Origin: Carettochelys insculpta
Taxonomy: Eukaryota; Chordata; Testudines; Carettochelyidae
Length of the DNA stretch: 64,000 nucleotides
Direction of reading: 5' to 3'
Assembly: GCF_033958435.1 (NCBI RefSeq)
Contig: NC_134144.1
Location: 9,604,010-9,668,009 of the forward strand
The notes under the pieces are model-generated. The model was not told the DNA's origin and made no database searches. It saw nothing but the letters and a program-made list of their open reading frames with translations. Both the position numbers and the translations under genes were made by a program. Positions 10,981-22,028 of this stretch are shown in pieces (the stretch's first letter is position 1; every line of letters starts with the position of its first letter).

Positions 10981-11274
10981 CAGGTTGAAACTCTCAAATC
11001 TCGTACTCTCTTATCCGGTAACATCCATGATCTGGCATGATCTTCGTGAGCCGGCTGACCACTTATCATGGGTGTGGCCAAGTTTCCCGTGGTCCCATAA
11101 AGTTGGTTTCCAGCCACCAGTCCTGGCTCTCAGTGTTCTGTGCTGTTGTTTAACTCTAATTTCCCTCGAAGAGCCCAGTAAGCAGTGGATGTGTTGGTAA
11201 TGCTGCTAAAAATATTGACCTCCCGTGGTCTGGCAAATTCTCTTGTTCGGCACCAGTCAGAGAAGTTCAACCCA
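10981..11274 (-). mobile_element. Tigger/pogo-like element (family T1)
   Basis: Begins CAGGTTGAAACTCTC and closes with GAGAAGTTCAACCCA next to TA. The internal segments TGGCCAAGTTTCCC and CCAGCCACCAGTCCTG are shared with the copies at 23.8, 43.6, 44.6 and 62.3 kb. Confidence 0.75.
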
Positions 11275-11479
11275 TACTGTCTCCTGCTTCATGACTGTTT
11301 ATTTTGCAGCTGCCAAAAGTGTGCAGAGCGCTAAAAGTAGACACTGCCCATGCCACAGAGATCACGCACTTTAAATAAAAACATTGCTTAATAAATGGAT
11401 ACAAGAAAAACAAATGGGGAGGGGAAGCGGAAGGGAAAAGCTGGACAATAATTATAATAGACTGCGTGGTTGCTTAGGG

Positions 11480-11581
11480 CAGTGTTTCTTAATGACTGGT
11501 CTGTGGACTGATGCTGGTCCCTGATGCCATTTAGGAAGGGAGCAAATGAGTCCTGGGTATCAAAAAGATTAAGGAACACTA
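11480..11581. mobile_element. Short hAT element (102 bp)
   Basis: CAGTGTTTCTTAATG at the left, GATTAAGGAACACTA at the right. Target duplication GCTTAGGG (11472-11479) versus GCTCAGGG (11582-11589). Confidence 0.75.
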
Positions 11582-11650
11582 GCTCAGGGGTTAGAGGATG
11601 CCTTTAAGTCCAGATTTTCCCAGCAGGTTGGCTCCTGCTTCACCATCGAA

Positions 11651-12044
11651 GGTTGTGTCTACACTTGCATTCCTCTTTCGAAAGAAGAATGCAAATGAGG
11701 GAAATTGAAAATGCAAATGAGGTACTGATTTACATATCGTGTGCTTCATTTGTGTAATCTCTTTTCGGAAGAGATTCTTTCAAAACAACAAAAAAACAGT
11801 GTAGATGGGGCTCTTTCGAAAATAAACCCCATCTTCGAAAGAACCCTTCTTCCTATTTTGTTTCAGCGGTTTATTTTCAAAATAGCCCCGTCTACACTGC
11901 TTTCTTTCTTTTGAAGAAATCTCTTCTGAAAAGAGATTATGCAAATGAAGTATCAGATATGTAAATCGGGGCCTCATTTGCATTTTTGGATTTCCCTCAT
12001 TTGCATTCCTCTTTCAAAAGCGGAATGCAAATGTAGACATAGCC
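11651..12044. mobile_element. Long foldback MITE (PIF/Harbinger-like ends)
   Basis: Termini GGTTGTGTCTACACTTGCAT and GCAAATGTAGACATAGCC. The two halves are broadly reverse-complementary over most of the roughly 394 bp (CTCTTTCGAAAG, GCAAATGAGG, ATTTACATATC and AGAGATT motifs recur inverted in order). Flanks GAA and AAA would be an imperfect 3-bp target duplication. Confidence 0.7.
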
Positions 12045-12302
12045 AAAATGAAGTGGAAAAATCTGCCTTTTAAGGTATACCCCTGCAGGAGGGAAGGTCA
12101 GCCCACTCCCTCTCCCCGAGGAAGCCCCTAAGTTTTGCCTCCTGGAGCCGTTCAGCTCACAAGGAGAATATGCCCGCCACTTCCTTTCTTCACGGAGCAC
12201 CTCCGGCTTCCCGTTGCTTGTGGTTCCTGTTCTCCTGTCCATACTGAGCAGTGCGCCCAGGGGAGAATATGGAGAGTGCTTCTCTTTGTTCCATGGCTAA
12301 TA

Positions 12303-12400
12303 CAGGTTGAACCTCTCTCGGCTAGACAGCAATGCTGCTGGCCCCATGGTGCCCCAGCAGTGCCGATTGCTCACTTTCCCAGGACCACCACTGGAGGTCA
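12303..12400 (+). mobile_element. Tigger/pogo-like element, left-end fragment (family T1)
   Basis: TACAGGTTGAACCTCTCTCGG matches the T1 terminus next to TA. The downstream part diverges quickly and no right end was found. Confidence 0.45.
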
Positions 12401-13189
12401 GATGGGGCGGTGGGTTTTCTGTGCTGTGGGCGGTTTGTTTGCTAGGAGATGGAATGAGATCAGCAGTGCGTTTCACAAGGGTCATCAGCTGACAAGCAGC
12501 CGTTGGTCACTATCCAACTAGGCCCTGGTTGAATCAGTGACTAATATCCAGTCTTGCAGAGCAGCAGATGTGCTTTGACCTTTTGACCTCTATGTCCGGC
12601 CCCCAGTGCTGGCGATACTTTTTAAAGTCACTAGCAGTCCTGCTTACGGCATGGTGGGTCTCCGGCCCTAGCCCCGCACTGCAGACCGGGCCTTTTGCCT
12701 GTGAGTCGTGCCATCAGCATGCAGGGGGTTTCCCACCGAACGGGCATAAGTATCTGCTAACCCTGGGGAAGTCACTGTGTTGCATTAGAGCTCCTCCGAA
12801 AGTTGATTCTAGCTGCTCGAGCATTTTTCTACTGAACTTTGTCTTTGTGCAAAAGTGGCCTTTTTCCCTGAACTAAACTCTCCTGCGAAAGAAAAAAGAT
12901 TCTCTTAATCGAAAGCCAAAAAAATTTCAACTTTTGGCTTTTTGTGAAAAGCCTGGGGCGTATTTTAGGGGGAAACATCGACAATTCTTTATTTATTTTC
13001 TTCCCTCCCACCACCCCACAGGAAACACTGTAACCATTTTCTTTCCAGCTTAGTTATTACCGCAATGAATTGGCTGAGCAGCAATAATTAGCAGAGGGCT
13101 GTGCTGTGAACCATTTGCTGCTCTCTTCCTCCTCAGAGAGGGAAGAGCAACGCCTGTTATAATAATCCCTTGTATATTTATTTTAACAG
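12401..13189. other. No gene or recognised repeat
   Basis: Intronic sequence without supported features. Confidence 0.5.
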
Positions 13190-13430
13190 TCCCCTTTGTC
13201 ATCAGCAGATCTCAAGAGCTTCAGATCTTTGATGTATTTGTCATTACGACACCACTGTGTAATAGAGCCTTGCTGTTATCCCCACTTTACAGAGGGGAAG
13301 CTGAGGCACGGAGAGGTGGCGTGAATTGCTTAGAGATCCTAGAGGAAATCGGTGGCAGAGCAGGGAATTAAACACAGGTCTTGAAACCTTAGGCTGATGC
13401 CCTAATGACTGGACCAACCTGTAGGAACCC
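13190..13430 (-). repeat. MIR-like ancient SINE
   Basis: CCCACTTTACAGAGGGGAAG CTGAGGCACGGAGAGGT, then GTGGCAGAGCAGGGAATTAA and CCTAATGACTGGACCA are the reverse complement of the tRNA-derived MIR pattern. Confidence 0.75.
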
Positions 13431-14140
13431 TGCTAGGAGGGGAGGATCCTACGGTCGTTGGCAGGCTGCGGAGGATGTGCGGGTGGTCAGCAGTGATGCT
13501 GGAGGTAGGGATACATTGGCAGACCTGCAGGAGTGGGCCGATGAGGGGGGCTGCATTAGGTATTCTGCTCTCTTGTGCATTTGGAAGAACCCTGAGAAGA
13601 ACACAATGTTGAAGACAATGGGTGAAGTGCTTGTTTTGACCAGTCAAGGAATGGAGCCCATATGGCCTTGTGCTTGGAGCACTCACCAGGCAGATTTTTA
13701 GATGTCCGATTGTGATTTGTGTCTTAGAAAATCTCTTCGGCATCACCTGCCACACTGCTTGTGGTATACAGAGGTCAGGCACGGAGAGATGCACCAGTCA
13801 GCAACCCCTTGAGGGGACACTGGGTACAGTGTTATGCCTCGTGTCTTTAGCTCTACGGGACACCATCCCAGATCTGTGCTACGCCTCAGTACAGATGGGA
13901 GGGATTGAGGCATCACAGCCTGGTCTGACCAAGATCCCAGAACAATCAAAATTAAATTGGAGCCAGGAGCTACTTTGTGGAGATGAACCACTGACTTGAA
14001 GATTAGCAACAGCAAGTGTGTCAGTATGAGACACCTGCAAGTGGAGGAGCTGGCCTGACTTTGGCAGTTGCCTTCTTGTCTACACTTGACTGCACTTGCC
14101 AGTTACTTTGGTTCAGGGAGAGTAATCTAGAGATTAGCAT
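13431..14140. other. No gene or recognised repeat
   Basis: Overlapping short ORFs on both strands only; none resembles a known family. Confidence 0.45.
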
Positions 14141-14675
14141 CATAGAACACTGGGACTGGAAGGGACCTCAGGAGGTCATGAAGTCCAGTCCCCTGCCCTC
14201 ATGGCAGGACCAATCACCATCTTTATCACCCCTGTTAGATATTTGTCTAAGCTGTTCTTGACTCTCCCTAATGATGGAGATTCTACAACTTCCCTCAGCA
14301 ATTTATTCCAGTGTTTAACCACTCTGACCTCTTGGATTTTTTTTTCCTAATGTCCAACCTAAACTTCTCTGGCTGCAATTTAAGCCCCTTGCTTCTTGTC
14401 CTACCTTCAGAGGCCAAGAAGAACAATATTTCTCCCTCCTCCTTGTAACACCCTTTTATGTACTTGAAAACTAATATCATGTCCCCTCTCAGCCTTCTCT
14501 TTTGCAAACTAAACAAACCCAATTATTTTAATCTTCTCTCATAGGTCATATTTTCCCTTTAATCAATTTGGTTGCTCTTCTCTGGACCCTTGCCAATTTC
14601 ACCATGTCTTTCCTAAAATATGGGGCCCAGAACTGGACAGAATACTCCAATTGAGGCCTCATTGGTGCAGAGTCA
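14141..14675 (-). mobile_element. CR1 LINE 3' end
   Basis: Starts with CATAGAACACTGGGACTGGA AGGGACC and continues through the usual reverse-complement CR1 segments. The minus-strand frame contains [15 protein letters not shown]. About 530 bp are retained. Confidence 0.85.
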
Positions 14676-14959
14676 TCAGTGCATTGATAATTGCTGGTGG
14701 TATAAAATTGCAGAAGGAAGAGACATCAACACAAGCAATGAGTACAATGAAGGTCAGCTGAACAAACTAATGACTTGGCATACGGGCCCAACAAATAGCA
14801 AGAACAACTGAGGTCGGATAACAGGGCGAGGTCCTGACTTGTATATACTGACTTATTCTACCGAGGTTAATGGGGCTAGTGTTTAGTGAAAGAATTGTCC
14901 CACCAGCTTGAGTCTGTTCACCGACACAGGTTCTGTTAATTCTTTGAGGTGACACTTTT

Positions 14960-15062
14960 GGTATCAGTCTTCACAGTAAAATAACTACGTCAGTTAAAAA
15001 CCTTTCTTGGTGCCGCATACCTGCGATTGACTTACTTTGCCTAGTGTAGACGTAGTTTTAGA
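14960..15062. repeat. MITE right-end fragment
   Basis: GCGATTGACTTACTTTGCC followed by TAGTGTAGACGTAG matches the termini of the GTGTAGAC-ending MITE group. The left end is not found. Confidence 0.4.
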
Positions 15063-15238
15063 GCGACTCGGGCACAGAACAAACACTGCCGGGGCAGAAC
15101 CGTTACAGAATTGGACTGAGCTTGGATGTGAGGCTGGACTGGGCCTCACCCTCTCCACAGAGTGAAGTATTGGGCTGCAGGTATGGTAGGAAAAATGGTT
15201 TATCCCAGTGGGGCTTTGTGCTTTAGAGCAGTGGTTCC

Positions 15239-15723
15239 CAACCTGGGGTACACGAGGTTATTGCAGGGGTCCGTGAATAAAATAAAAGATAAATAAAAAG
15301 GATCATAGAAAATAAGGTTAAAATAAATTGCAAAGTTACAATCCGTTATTATTTTTTAAATTAAATATCTTCCAATAATGCTGTTAATTGCAGTCCGAAA
15401 ATCAATGTTGTGGTTTCCTTTTTCTTTTAATGAATTGTACACAGCAGCTAGAATTAACTTTCATGGGGCCCTGCGAACGGTTTGAGGGGGGTAGATTGGG
15501 TAGGATCATGAACCGTTTGGGTAGCCCCACTGAATTTGATAGGGCTGCTTATAGGCGTATATCCCAGGCCAGACGACTTCCCCAAGTAACTCCTAGACCG
15601 ACTCATTTAGGAAAACATCTGGGCTCCATATAAAAATTGTCATTGGTGGAGAAGCCATCACAACCCTTGGTACATTGCTCTAGTGGTTAATTACCTTCCC
15701 TGGTAACCTACCGTGAAACACCC
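15239..15723. mobile_element. Possible hAT element, right boundary uncertain
   Basis: CAGTGGTTCCCAACCTGGGG is a typical hAT end and is preceded by CTTTAGAG. A partly matching GTGTAGAG follows 15723, but the right inverted repeat is weak. Confidence 0.35.
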
Positions 15724-15959
15724 GTGTAGAGTGGTTTGCCAAACCGAGGGCACAGTGCTAAGCTCAGAGACTAGAGATGAGTAGTCCAGTTTAATTATGT
15801 GTATTAATTACTTGTCAGTCCTGCTTCTAAATTAGCAACAGTCCTTTGCACTTTGAACACCTGATCCTGCAGCCAAAGAAATCATTATCTAAGCTTCCCT
15901 TGATTTCAGTAGTGTAGGATCAGGGCCTTAAAGTATAGTCTTTCAGCTAAGGATTTTCC

Positions 15960-16120
15960 CGGTGCCTTGCAGACATTAATGAATTAAGCTTGGTGACATG
16001 CAGCATTATCCGCCTTTTACAGATAAGTCAACTGAAACACAGAAAGTTAAATGAGTTTTCCAAAATCACATGGCACATCAGTGGCCAAGCCAGAAACAGA
16101 GCCCAGGAGCTGTCTGTCTG
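15960..16120 (-). repeat. MIR-like ancient SINE fragment
   Basis: TTACAGATAAGTCAACTGAA ACACAGAAAGTTAAATGAG and CAGTGGCCAAGCCAGAAAC fit the reverse complement of MIR. Confidence 0.6.
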
Positions 16121-16259
16121 GACGAAACTGTTTGATCCAAAATGGATTCATATAATGCATATGTGAGAAAATACATTTTTTTGTTTTCAATAGCAGCACT
16201 CAGCTGGCATATGAAGGGACACGCTGCTTGCTTACAAACACAGGCACAACAGGCTGCTT

Positions 16260-16600
16260 GGCAATGGGAAAAAATAACCTCCCAGCTTTGCTGAAATCAC
16301 TTCTGATCTCTCCTCGTCCAACGCCCAGGGAAATCAGAGATACTTTGAGGCTGGAGAGCCACCGTGTTAGGTGGACACTGAGTGCAAGAAATTTTAATGA
16401 GATGTAATAAAAACAAACTATCCGGAGATAGGAGGTAATCTGCAGGGAGAATTTTCTGCTGCTCCCAGCTGCCATCTGTTTGTTTTTCTCCTTATTTTTC
16501 ACGAAATTACAGTTCAAAAAAGCATAAGCCCAGATGTGGGCTATTTACTGTGATTATCTCTGTTGTTACTGGGCCTCAATTTAATTTCCTTGATGTGGAG
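16260..16600. other. Repeat-poor block, candidate conserved non-coding element
   Basis: No transposon ends; contains CAGCTGCCATCTG (overlapping E-boxes) and TTTTAATGAGATGTAATAAA. Conservation is inferred from sequence character only. Confidence 0.25.
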
Positions 16601-16988
16601 TGGGGGGAGAAGAGAAATGCGGTTTCTCTCGATGGGGTGGACAGGAAGATGGCAGCGCTCAGTAGTAGATGGGTATTATCCGGCTCCTCCTGCCTCAAGG
16701 AGATGAAGGAACAGAGGAGGGAGTAGGATGGGCACCTTCTAATACAGTCCATCTATCCGGCATCCAGAGCCCAGATCCAAACAGTATGAATTTAATGTTA
16801 ACCAAGCTTGCTGATGGTTTTGTGCCAGTGAAAGTGGAAGCAGGGGAAACCAAAGCCAATTCCTAGAAGCCTGAGGGAAGAAGGGGAGTTGAATGTCTAG
16901 CCAACAGAGGCAGCTTTTCTATCACTCAGCATAAGACAAGCAAATTTCTGTGTAGCTGAACAAGGCCTGGACAAGAGGGGCGGCTCTA

Positions 16989-17212
16989 AGGCCTGGTCTA
17001 CACTAGGGATCAAAGGCGATCCCAGATAAACAATTCAAGCCACTCCATTAGCGTAGCTAGAATCAACATATCAGGATCAACTTTGTTCCCTGGCGTAGAT
17101 CAGGAATCTTCAGGCTCACACCAATGTCCCTTACGCTGCGTCAGCATGGAATACCAGGATTGACGGCCGAGCCCAGAGAGATCGATTTGACTGTGTCCTT
17201 TGCCCCTCATGG
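16989..17212 (+). mobile_element. MITE family M2 copy (right end degraded)
   Basis: AAGGCCTGGTCTACACTAGG start, internal TAGCGTAGCTAGAATCAAC and AGATCGATTTGAC shared with the copies at 40.7, 46.7, 49.1, 51.2 and 62.5 kb. Confidence 0.55.
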
Positions 17213-17619
17213 CCCCCATAAATATAGGCATACCCCGAGTTTGTCTTATTACGGAAGATGCTTTAACAGTTGTCTGTACTTTGGAAGCAGAGCAAGGAGC
17301 AAGTGAGATTGCTGCTGGATTTTATTGGATTAAGAGAAGAGGAAGAGTGCTGCAGAATAATAATGGGATAGTGTACCCATTATCCACACTACAAAGTGAT
17401 TAGTGTGGGTTTCAAAGAAATTAATGGCTTTTGAGTTAGCACAGAAATACTAATGAATGTCAGGGCCAGAGATGTAAGGGAGACAAAATTGTATGTTTGT
17501 TTTTGGTTGTTGTTTTTTTTTTTAACGTTCCCCTCTCCATTTGGGGTACAAATTTAATTTTTCTCTGCAACTTTTCCAGTTTTCCCTTTGAGCCAAAATA
17601 CTCTCTAATAGAAAAGAAG

Positions 17620-17763
17620 ATCTGAAGAATAGTTCTGAAAAAGTGGGTCTGCCCCACGAAAGCTCGTCACCTAATAAATTATTTTGTTAGTCCTTAAAGT
17701 GCTATGTGACTGCTGTTTTGTTTTGATAGACTAGAGACTACCACAGCTGTCTCTCTGTTACTA
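17620..17763 (+). mobile_element. Retroposon family A copy (3' end)
   Basis: GTGGGTCTGCCCCACGAAAG, CACCTAATAAATTATTTTGT, TAGTCCTTAAAGTGCTA and the shared 3' end TCTCTCTGTTACTA. Confidence 0.75.
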
Positions 17764-18107
17764 CTCTCTAATAGGCTTTCCCTTTGCAGGGAGTAGTTAG
17801 ATGTGTTTGTTTACATCCATTTCGGACAGGAGAATGCTTAAATTAATAAAATTGTTGTAAACATCTGTGTCTGCCCTGGGAAAGCTTATCGTGGTAAAAA
17901 CCTGTTAACTAACATGATGTTAAACACAATTTTATCCTTAGTTTGTCAGGATAGTGGTCCGTTTAGGATGTGCTAGCTAAGCCTAACCTAAACTTTACCT
18001 CTTTCCTGGTGTAGTGGTAGAGGAACACCCTTAGCTTGATTTTGCTGTTATCTGTCATTGTAATTGCTGGCTGAGTTTAGCCCAGGCTTCTGTTACTAAA
18101 TTCTGGT

Positions 18108-18330
18108 TTATGCTACAAAATTGGGTTGATCTAAGGCCATAGCTTACCAGGATGAGCATGGTCATTCCATGTGTGACATAGCTGAGGCAACCTAAACCCC
18201 AGTGTAGAAACTACCAGCAACTCTGTCAACTTGGCAGCTGCCTCTCACAGTGACAAAAGGAGTTCCATTCTGCTGCTGTAGTTAGCCAGCAGCTCCGTTT
18301 TTCTTGTGTCGTCTGACCTTCATTTGACTA
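18108..18330. repeat. Probable MITE of the GTGTAGA group
   Basis: TGCTACAAAATTGGGTTGAT CTAAGG, then GCTGAGGCAACCTAAAC and CAGTGTAGAAACTACC recall a turtle MITE with internal inverted structure. Boundaries uncertain. Confidence 0.35.
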
Positions 18331-18475
18331 GTATCAGAGGGGTAGCCGTGTTGGTCCGTATCTTCAAAAACAACAAGAAGTCCTGGGGCACCTTATAGAC
18401 TAAGAGATATTTTGGAGCATAAGCTCCAAAATATCTCTTAGTCTATAAGGTGCCACAGGGCTTCCTGTTCTTGTT
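18330..18475 (-). mobile_element. Retroposon family A, snap-back foldback insertion with perfect 13-bp TSD
   Basis: CCTTCATTTGACT occurs at 18317-18329 and again at 18476-18488, directly flanking the insert. On the minus strand the insert is an antisense copy (starting GAACAGGAAGCCCTGTGG) joined at GGAGCTTATGCTCC to a sense copy that runs to the family 3' end (ACCCCTCTGATAC). The arms are about 45-50 bp with few mismatches. Confidence 0.85.
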
Positions 18476-18539
18476 CCTTCATTTGACTGCTTTTCTTAGT
18501 CTTGGGTATGACTTCCCTGCAGTATTCATGCGGGCTCTT

Positions 18540-18785
18540 AGGGTTAATTTATATGTACCGGTGTCAATCTTCCAGAGTTTGCTTTTTGCCATGTGTGTTA
18601 AGATGTGGCAAAATTGACCTCTCTGGGCTTGGCCATCGACCCTGGTACTCCATGTTATCACCCGGTGTAAGGGATGTCGGCATGAACCTGAGGAGCCCTG
18701 GACTTCACTAGTGCAGAAAATCAATTCAGATACGTCAGTTCTAGCTATGCTATCAGCTAGAATTGCCAGAGTTGTGTATCAGAGA
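18540..18785 (-). repeat. MITE family M2-like remnant
   Basis: CCGGTGTCAATCTTCCAGAG, AAATTGACCTC and GCTATCAGCTAGAATTGCC correspond to M2 internal segments. Termini are lost. Confidence 0.4.
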
Positions 18786-18811
18786 TGGACTTTGTTCCCC
18801 AGTGAACAACA

Positions 18812-18905
18812 AGAAGTCCTGTGGCACCTTATAGACTAACAGATATTTTGGAGCATAAGCTTTCGTGAGCAAAGACCCACTTCATCAGATGCATGAGTGG
18901 GGGGG
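18812..18905 (-). mobile_element. Retroposon family A fragment
   Basis: CAACAAGAAGTCCTGTGGCA through GCATAAGCTTTCGTGAGC and CACTTCATCAGATGCATGAG. Simple (non-foldback) copy that shows the normal order of the element. Confidence 0.7.
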
Positions 18906-19647
18906 TGGTTTCAGAGGGGTATGTAAAGAGTGGGGTCCCAGTAAGAGGGAGAGCCAGAGCTGACAAGGTCATTCAGTCAGGGTGGAAAAGGCCCATTATC
19001 AGTAGTACGGAGGAAGAGAGGAAAAAACAGGTCAGATAAGACGGGGGGATATGGCCCATTGTCAGTCTAATGTGGAGATGTTAACATCTAGGGCAGAGAT
19101 GCTCCTTTTGTAAGCTGGGAGCCACTCCAGTCTCTGTGTAACCCTTGGTTAATGGAGTCAGATTTGCAAATCAAGTGCAGCTCTGATACTCTGTTCCCTA
19201 GTGTCGATCTGCTCTGGCTCACATATTCCCCGTTGCATCCTTCTGCCCCCACACGTCGCCTTCTCACCTGAGCTCTCTGGTGTTTTCAGCCCACACTAGC
19301 TGGCCCAGCTGAGGCTATAGGTGCCAGTTGTGATGTCCAGCAGGCTAGCCACTAGCCACACGTGGCGATTTGTCCTGTTGAGTGTGGCTAGCTGGCTTGA
19401 ACGAGAAATATATTTTCAGGATATCATGGCTAGTTTGCTATAGCAGTAGCCACCATAGCGGCCTACCACGTCCAAATTGGTTGGAAATGAGAGTAAGGGC
19501 TTTAAAACACTTGAAGGCCCATAACTCTGTGATGCCCTCCCACAGTTACCCCTGCTGCAACCAGGACAGACCAGTTCTCCCACAGCTCACTGGGAAAGAA
19601 GCATAGACGGAGTCATGTGCTTCTTGACAATTAAACCACCGGGGAGG
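18906..19647. other. No gene; possible old hAT remnant near 19340-19460
   Basis: GCCACACGTGGCGATTTGTC CTGTTGAGTGTGGCTAGCT looks repetitive, but no ends were found. Confidence 0.35.
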
Positions 19648-19655
19648 TTCTAGAT

Positions 19656-20440
19656 CAGGGTGGACAATCGTTTTGACGGGGTGGGTGGGGGATGAGGGGG
19701 ACAGTCTGAGAATTTTGAAAGTGGCCCAGGGCCACGCTCTTCCAGGATGTTAATGGAGGAGGTGCAGGGGTTGGGACGGAGGTTGGTGCAGAAGGGAGCT
19801 TTGAGGATGGGATAGGAGGGGCCTTGGAGGGAGTATGCGTGCAGGAGGTGGTTGTGATCTGCAGCAGGGGGTGATGGTCTAATTCAGGGAACTGGAGAGC
19901 AGGGTCTGGGAGAGGGCCTGAGTGCAGGAGGGGGAGGCAGAGGGTTCGAGTTATGTGGCGTCTGGGTGCAGATGGGACAGAGAGGGTTGGGGTATGTGGT
20001 AGGGGGCAGGTGTGAGGGGGCGAAGAGTTTGGGTGGAAGGAGGATCTAGACTGCTAAAGGCAGCCGCTGGTGGGGAGACTTACCAAGACAACTCCCAGCC
20101 AGCAGCCCAGCAGGTTTCTTAGGCAGGCTTCTTCCTGCCCAGCCATGGCATTGGCCACCGTCTGCTCTGTTCGTAGCTGTGAGCCTGAGGAGTCGGGTAG
20201 GAGGTGCTTCATGCCGCTGCCTATGCTTAAAACAGGGAGCTCCCATTGGCCACAAACCAGCCAATGGGATTGTGCTGGGGGCAGGGGGCAGCATATGAAC
20301 GTTCCCTCCCCTCCCCCAGGCTCACAACTGCTCTAAGACAAAGAGGGCAGGAACAGGAGGTTCCCCGCTGCCTTTGTGGCCCAAATCTGACGGCTTGGTG
20401 GGCCAGATCCTGCCCACGGGCCATATTTTGCCCAGCCCTG
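19656..20440. mobile_element. 785-bp non-autonomous hAT element with perfect 8-bp TSD
   Basis: CAGGGTGGACAATCG at the left and TTTTGCCCAGCCCTG at the right, flanked by TTCTAGAT at 19648-19655 and 20441-20448. The interior is G-rich and lacks transposase coding. Confidence 0.85.
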
Positions 20441-20572
20441 TTCTAGATGGTAGGAAGAGTGGCAAGTTTGCAACCTGAGCCACTCTAGAAAATATTACAC
20501 AGCTGAGCCTGGCCTGTTTTAAATATGATTTAGCATGGTAAGGTTTCCATTTCTGCAGTACCATGAGAGGCA

Positions 20573-20790
20573 GTGTGGCCTAGTGGCTAGTGCACTGAAC
20601 TGGGTCTCAGGAGACTTGGCTTTATTTCAAGCTCTGTCACTGACTTGATGGCTGACTTTGGTCATGTCATCTCACGTCTCTATGCTTCTAATTTTCATCT
20701 GTAAAATGGGAGGGGAGGGATGATACTGATATTCCTTACGAAAGCTCTTTCAGATCTGCAGATGAAAAGAACTGCCTGAAAGCAAGGTGT
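20573..20790 (+). repeat. MIR-like ancient SINE
   Basis: GCAGTGTGGCCTAGTGGCTA GTGCACTGAACTGGG and TCTGTAAAATGGGAGG are the tRNA-derived head and body of MIR. Confidence 0.8.
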
Positions 20791-21045
20791 TACTATGTTT
20801 ATTATTTCATTTCAGTTTTAATCTGAAGGTGGCTGATGCCAGTGTCAATCTCTGCTATTCCTGTATCACGTGTCCCAGTTGGAAATATTTATGAGGGCCA
20901 GCCCTACCAGTGCTCCTCAGAAACGTAGCATAACTTCCTCTGGTGTGCCTAGGAATATTGGGCAGTTGCCATGAGCCAGGATGTCTCTTGAGTGAATCAT
21001 TGGAAAAGTATTAATTAATTAATTGTCTCATTTGATTTGTTCCAG

Positions 21046-21981
21046 AACACAAGCCAACCTTCCCAAATATTCTGAAGAAGGGATGCCTAGAAGTTAGAAA
21101 GGACCATGACAACTACTGGCAACCATGTTATGCAGAGCTCTCTCCATGCAAATTGTACTTGTGTTATCTTGACAGCAGTAACAACCAAAATTTTCCTACT
21201 GTGTATCTGCTTTCACATTTCCAAAGTGTCACTGTGACAAGCAGCATTGAAACAAAGCTGGTGGCTGCCATTCTTTTGGACAACTCCCAGCTGCATCTGA
21301 AGGCAGAGTCACCATGGGAGACTTTGGACTGGGGGCAGAAACTTTGGGAGGTGGTGCATTCCTCTGTGCCAAATTTCACGAGGCAGCCGGAAGACCCAGA
21401 GGATGCTCAGAGGTTGGACAACAACAAGGACCTGCCCCAGATTCATGGCTTACAAAAGAAGCATGCTGACCTTTTCCAGCATACAGCTTTGGCCCAAGAT
21501 ACAAAAGAGTACCAAAACATCCTCAGATCAGGGACCCTTTATAGGTTGATGGTCCAGAATAACTGGAAAGCGTTTACGTTTGTACTAAGCAGATCTTGTC
21601 TCATGGCATTTCAGCCTGGGAGTCTTCATGAAGACCCTCTTCTTAGCTACAACATTGATGTGTGCCTGACTGTCCAGACGGATATTCTGGATGACTGTGA
21701 CTCTTGCTTTCAGGTCGTTTTCCCTCAAGAAGTCCTCCGGTTGCGTGCAGAGACTCGTCAGAGAGCACAGGAGTGGATAGAAGCCCTGAAATCCGCTGCT
21801 GGTGCAGCCAGAAGTTTAGATCCAGACCTGCAGGTTACTCTCAGAAACAAAGCCAGAGATCAGCCTTTTGGGAAAGATTTTAGGCAGAGCAAGCGCCAGT
21901 CTGTGACCACCAGCTTTCTGAGCATCCTCACCACGTTGTCTTTGGAAAGAGGACTCACGGCCCAGAGCTTCAAGTGTGCTG
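21046..21981 (+). CDS. PLEKHM3: PLEKHM3 second coding exon, both PH domains (residues 202-513 plus one base)
   Basis: Acceptor TTTGTTCCAG at 21045; the split codon G|AA gives Glu202, followed by [12 protein letters not shown]. The first PH domain spans about residues 210-309 (start [16 protein letters not shown], terminal helix [10 protein letters not shown] with Trp302). A variable linker follows (about 310-355). The second PH domain spans about 358-457 ([19 protein letters not shown], terminal helix [10 protein letters not shown] with Trp445). PH domains typically bind phosphoinositides or protein partners; no ligand residues are claimed here. The exon closes with the very conserved tail [16 protein letters not shown] and the first zinc-ligand Cys512 (FKCA). 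Donor GCTG|GTAAGC, phase 1. A hAT-type repeat begins only 47 bp beyond the exon end. The acceptor has a weak pyrimidine tract behind an ATTA repeat. Confidence 0.95.
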
Positions 21982-22028
21982 GTAAGCAACCTCATTGTGT
22001 TGGTTTTGCAGTCACATACTTAACACAT

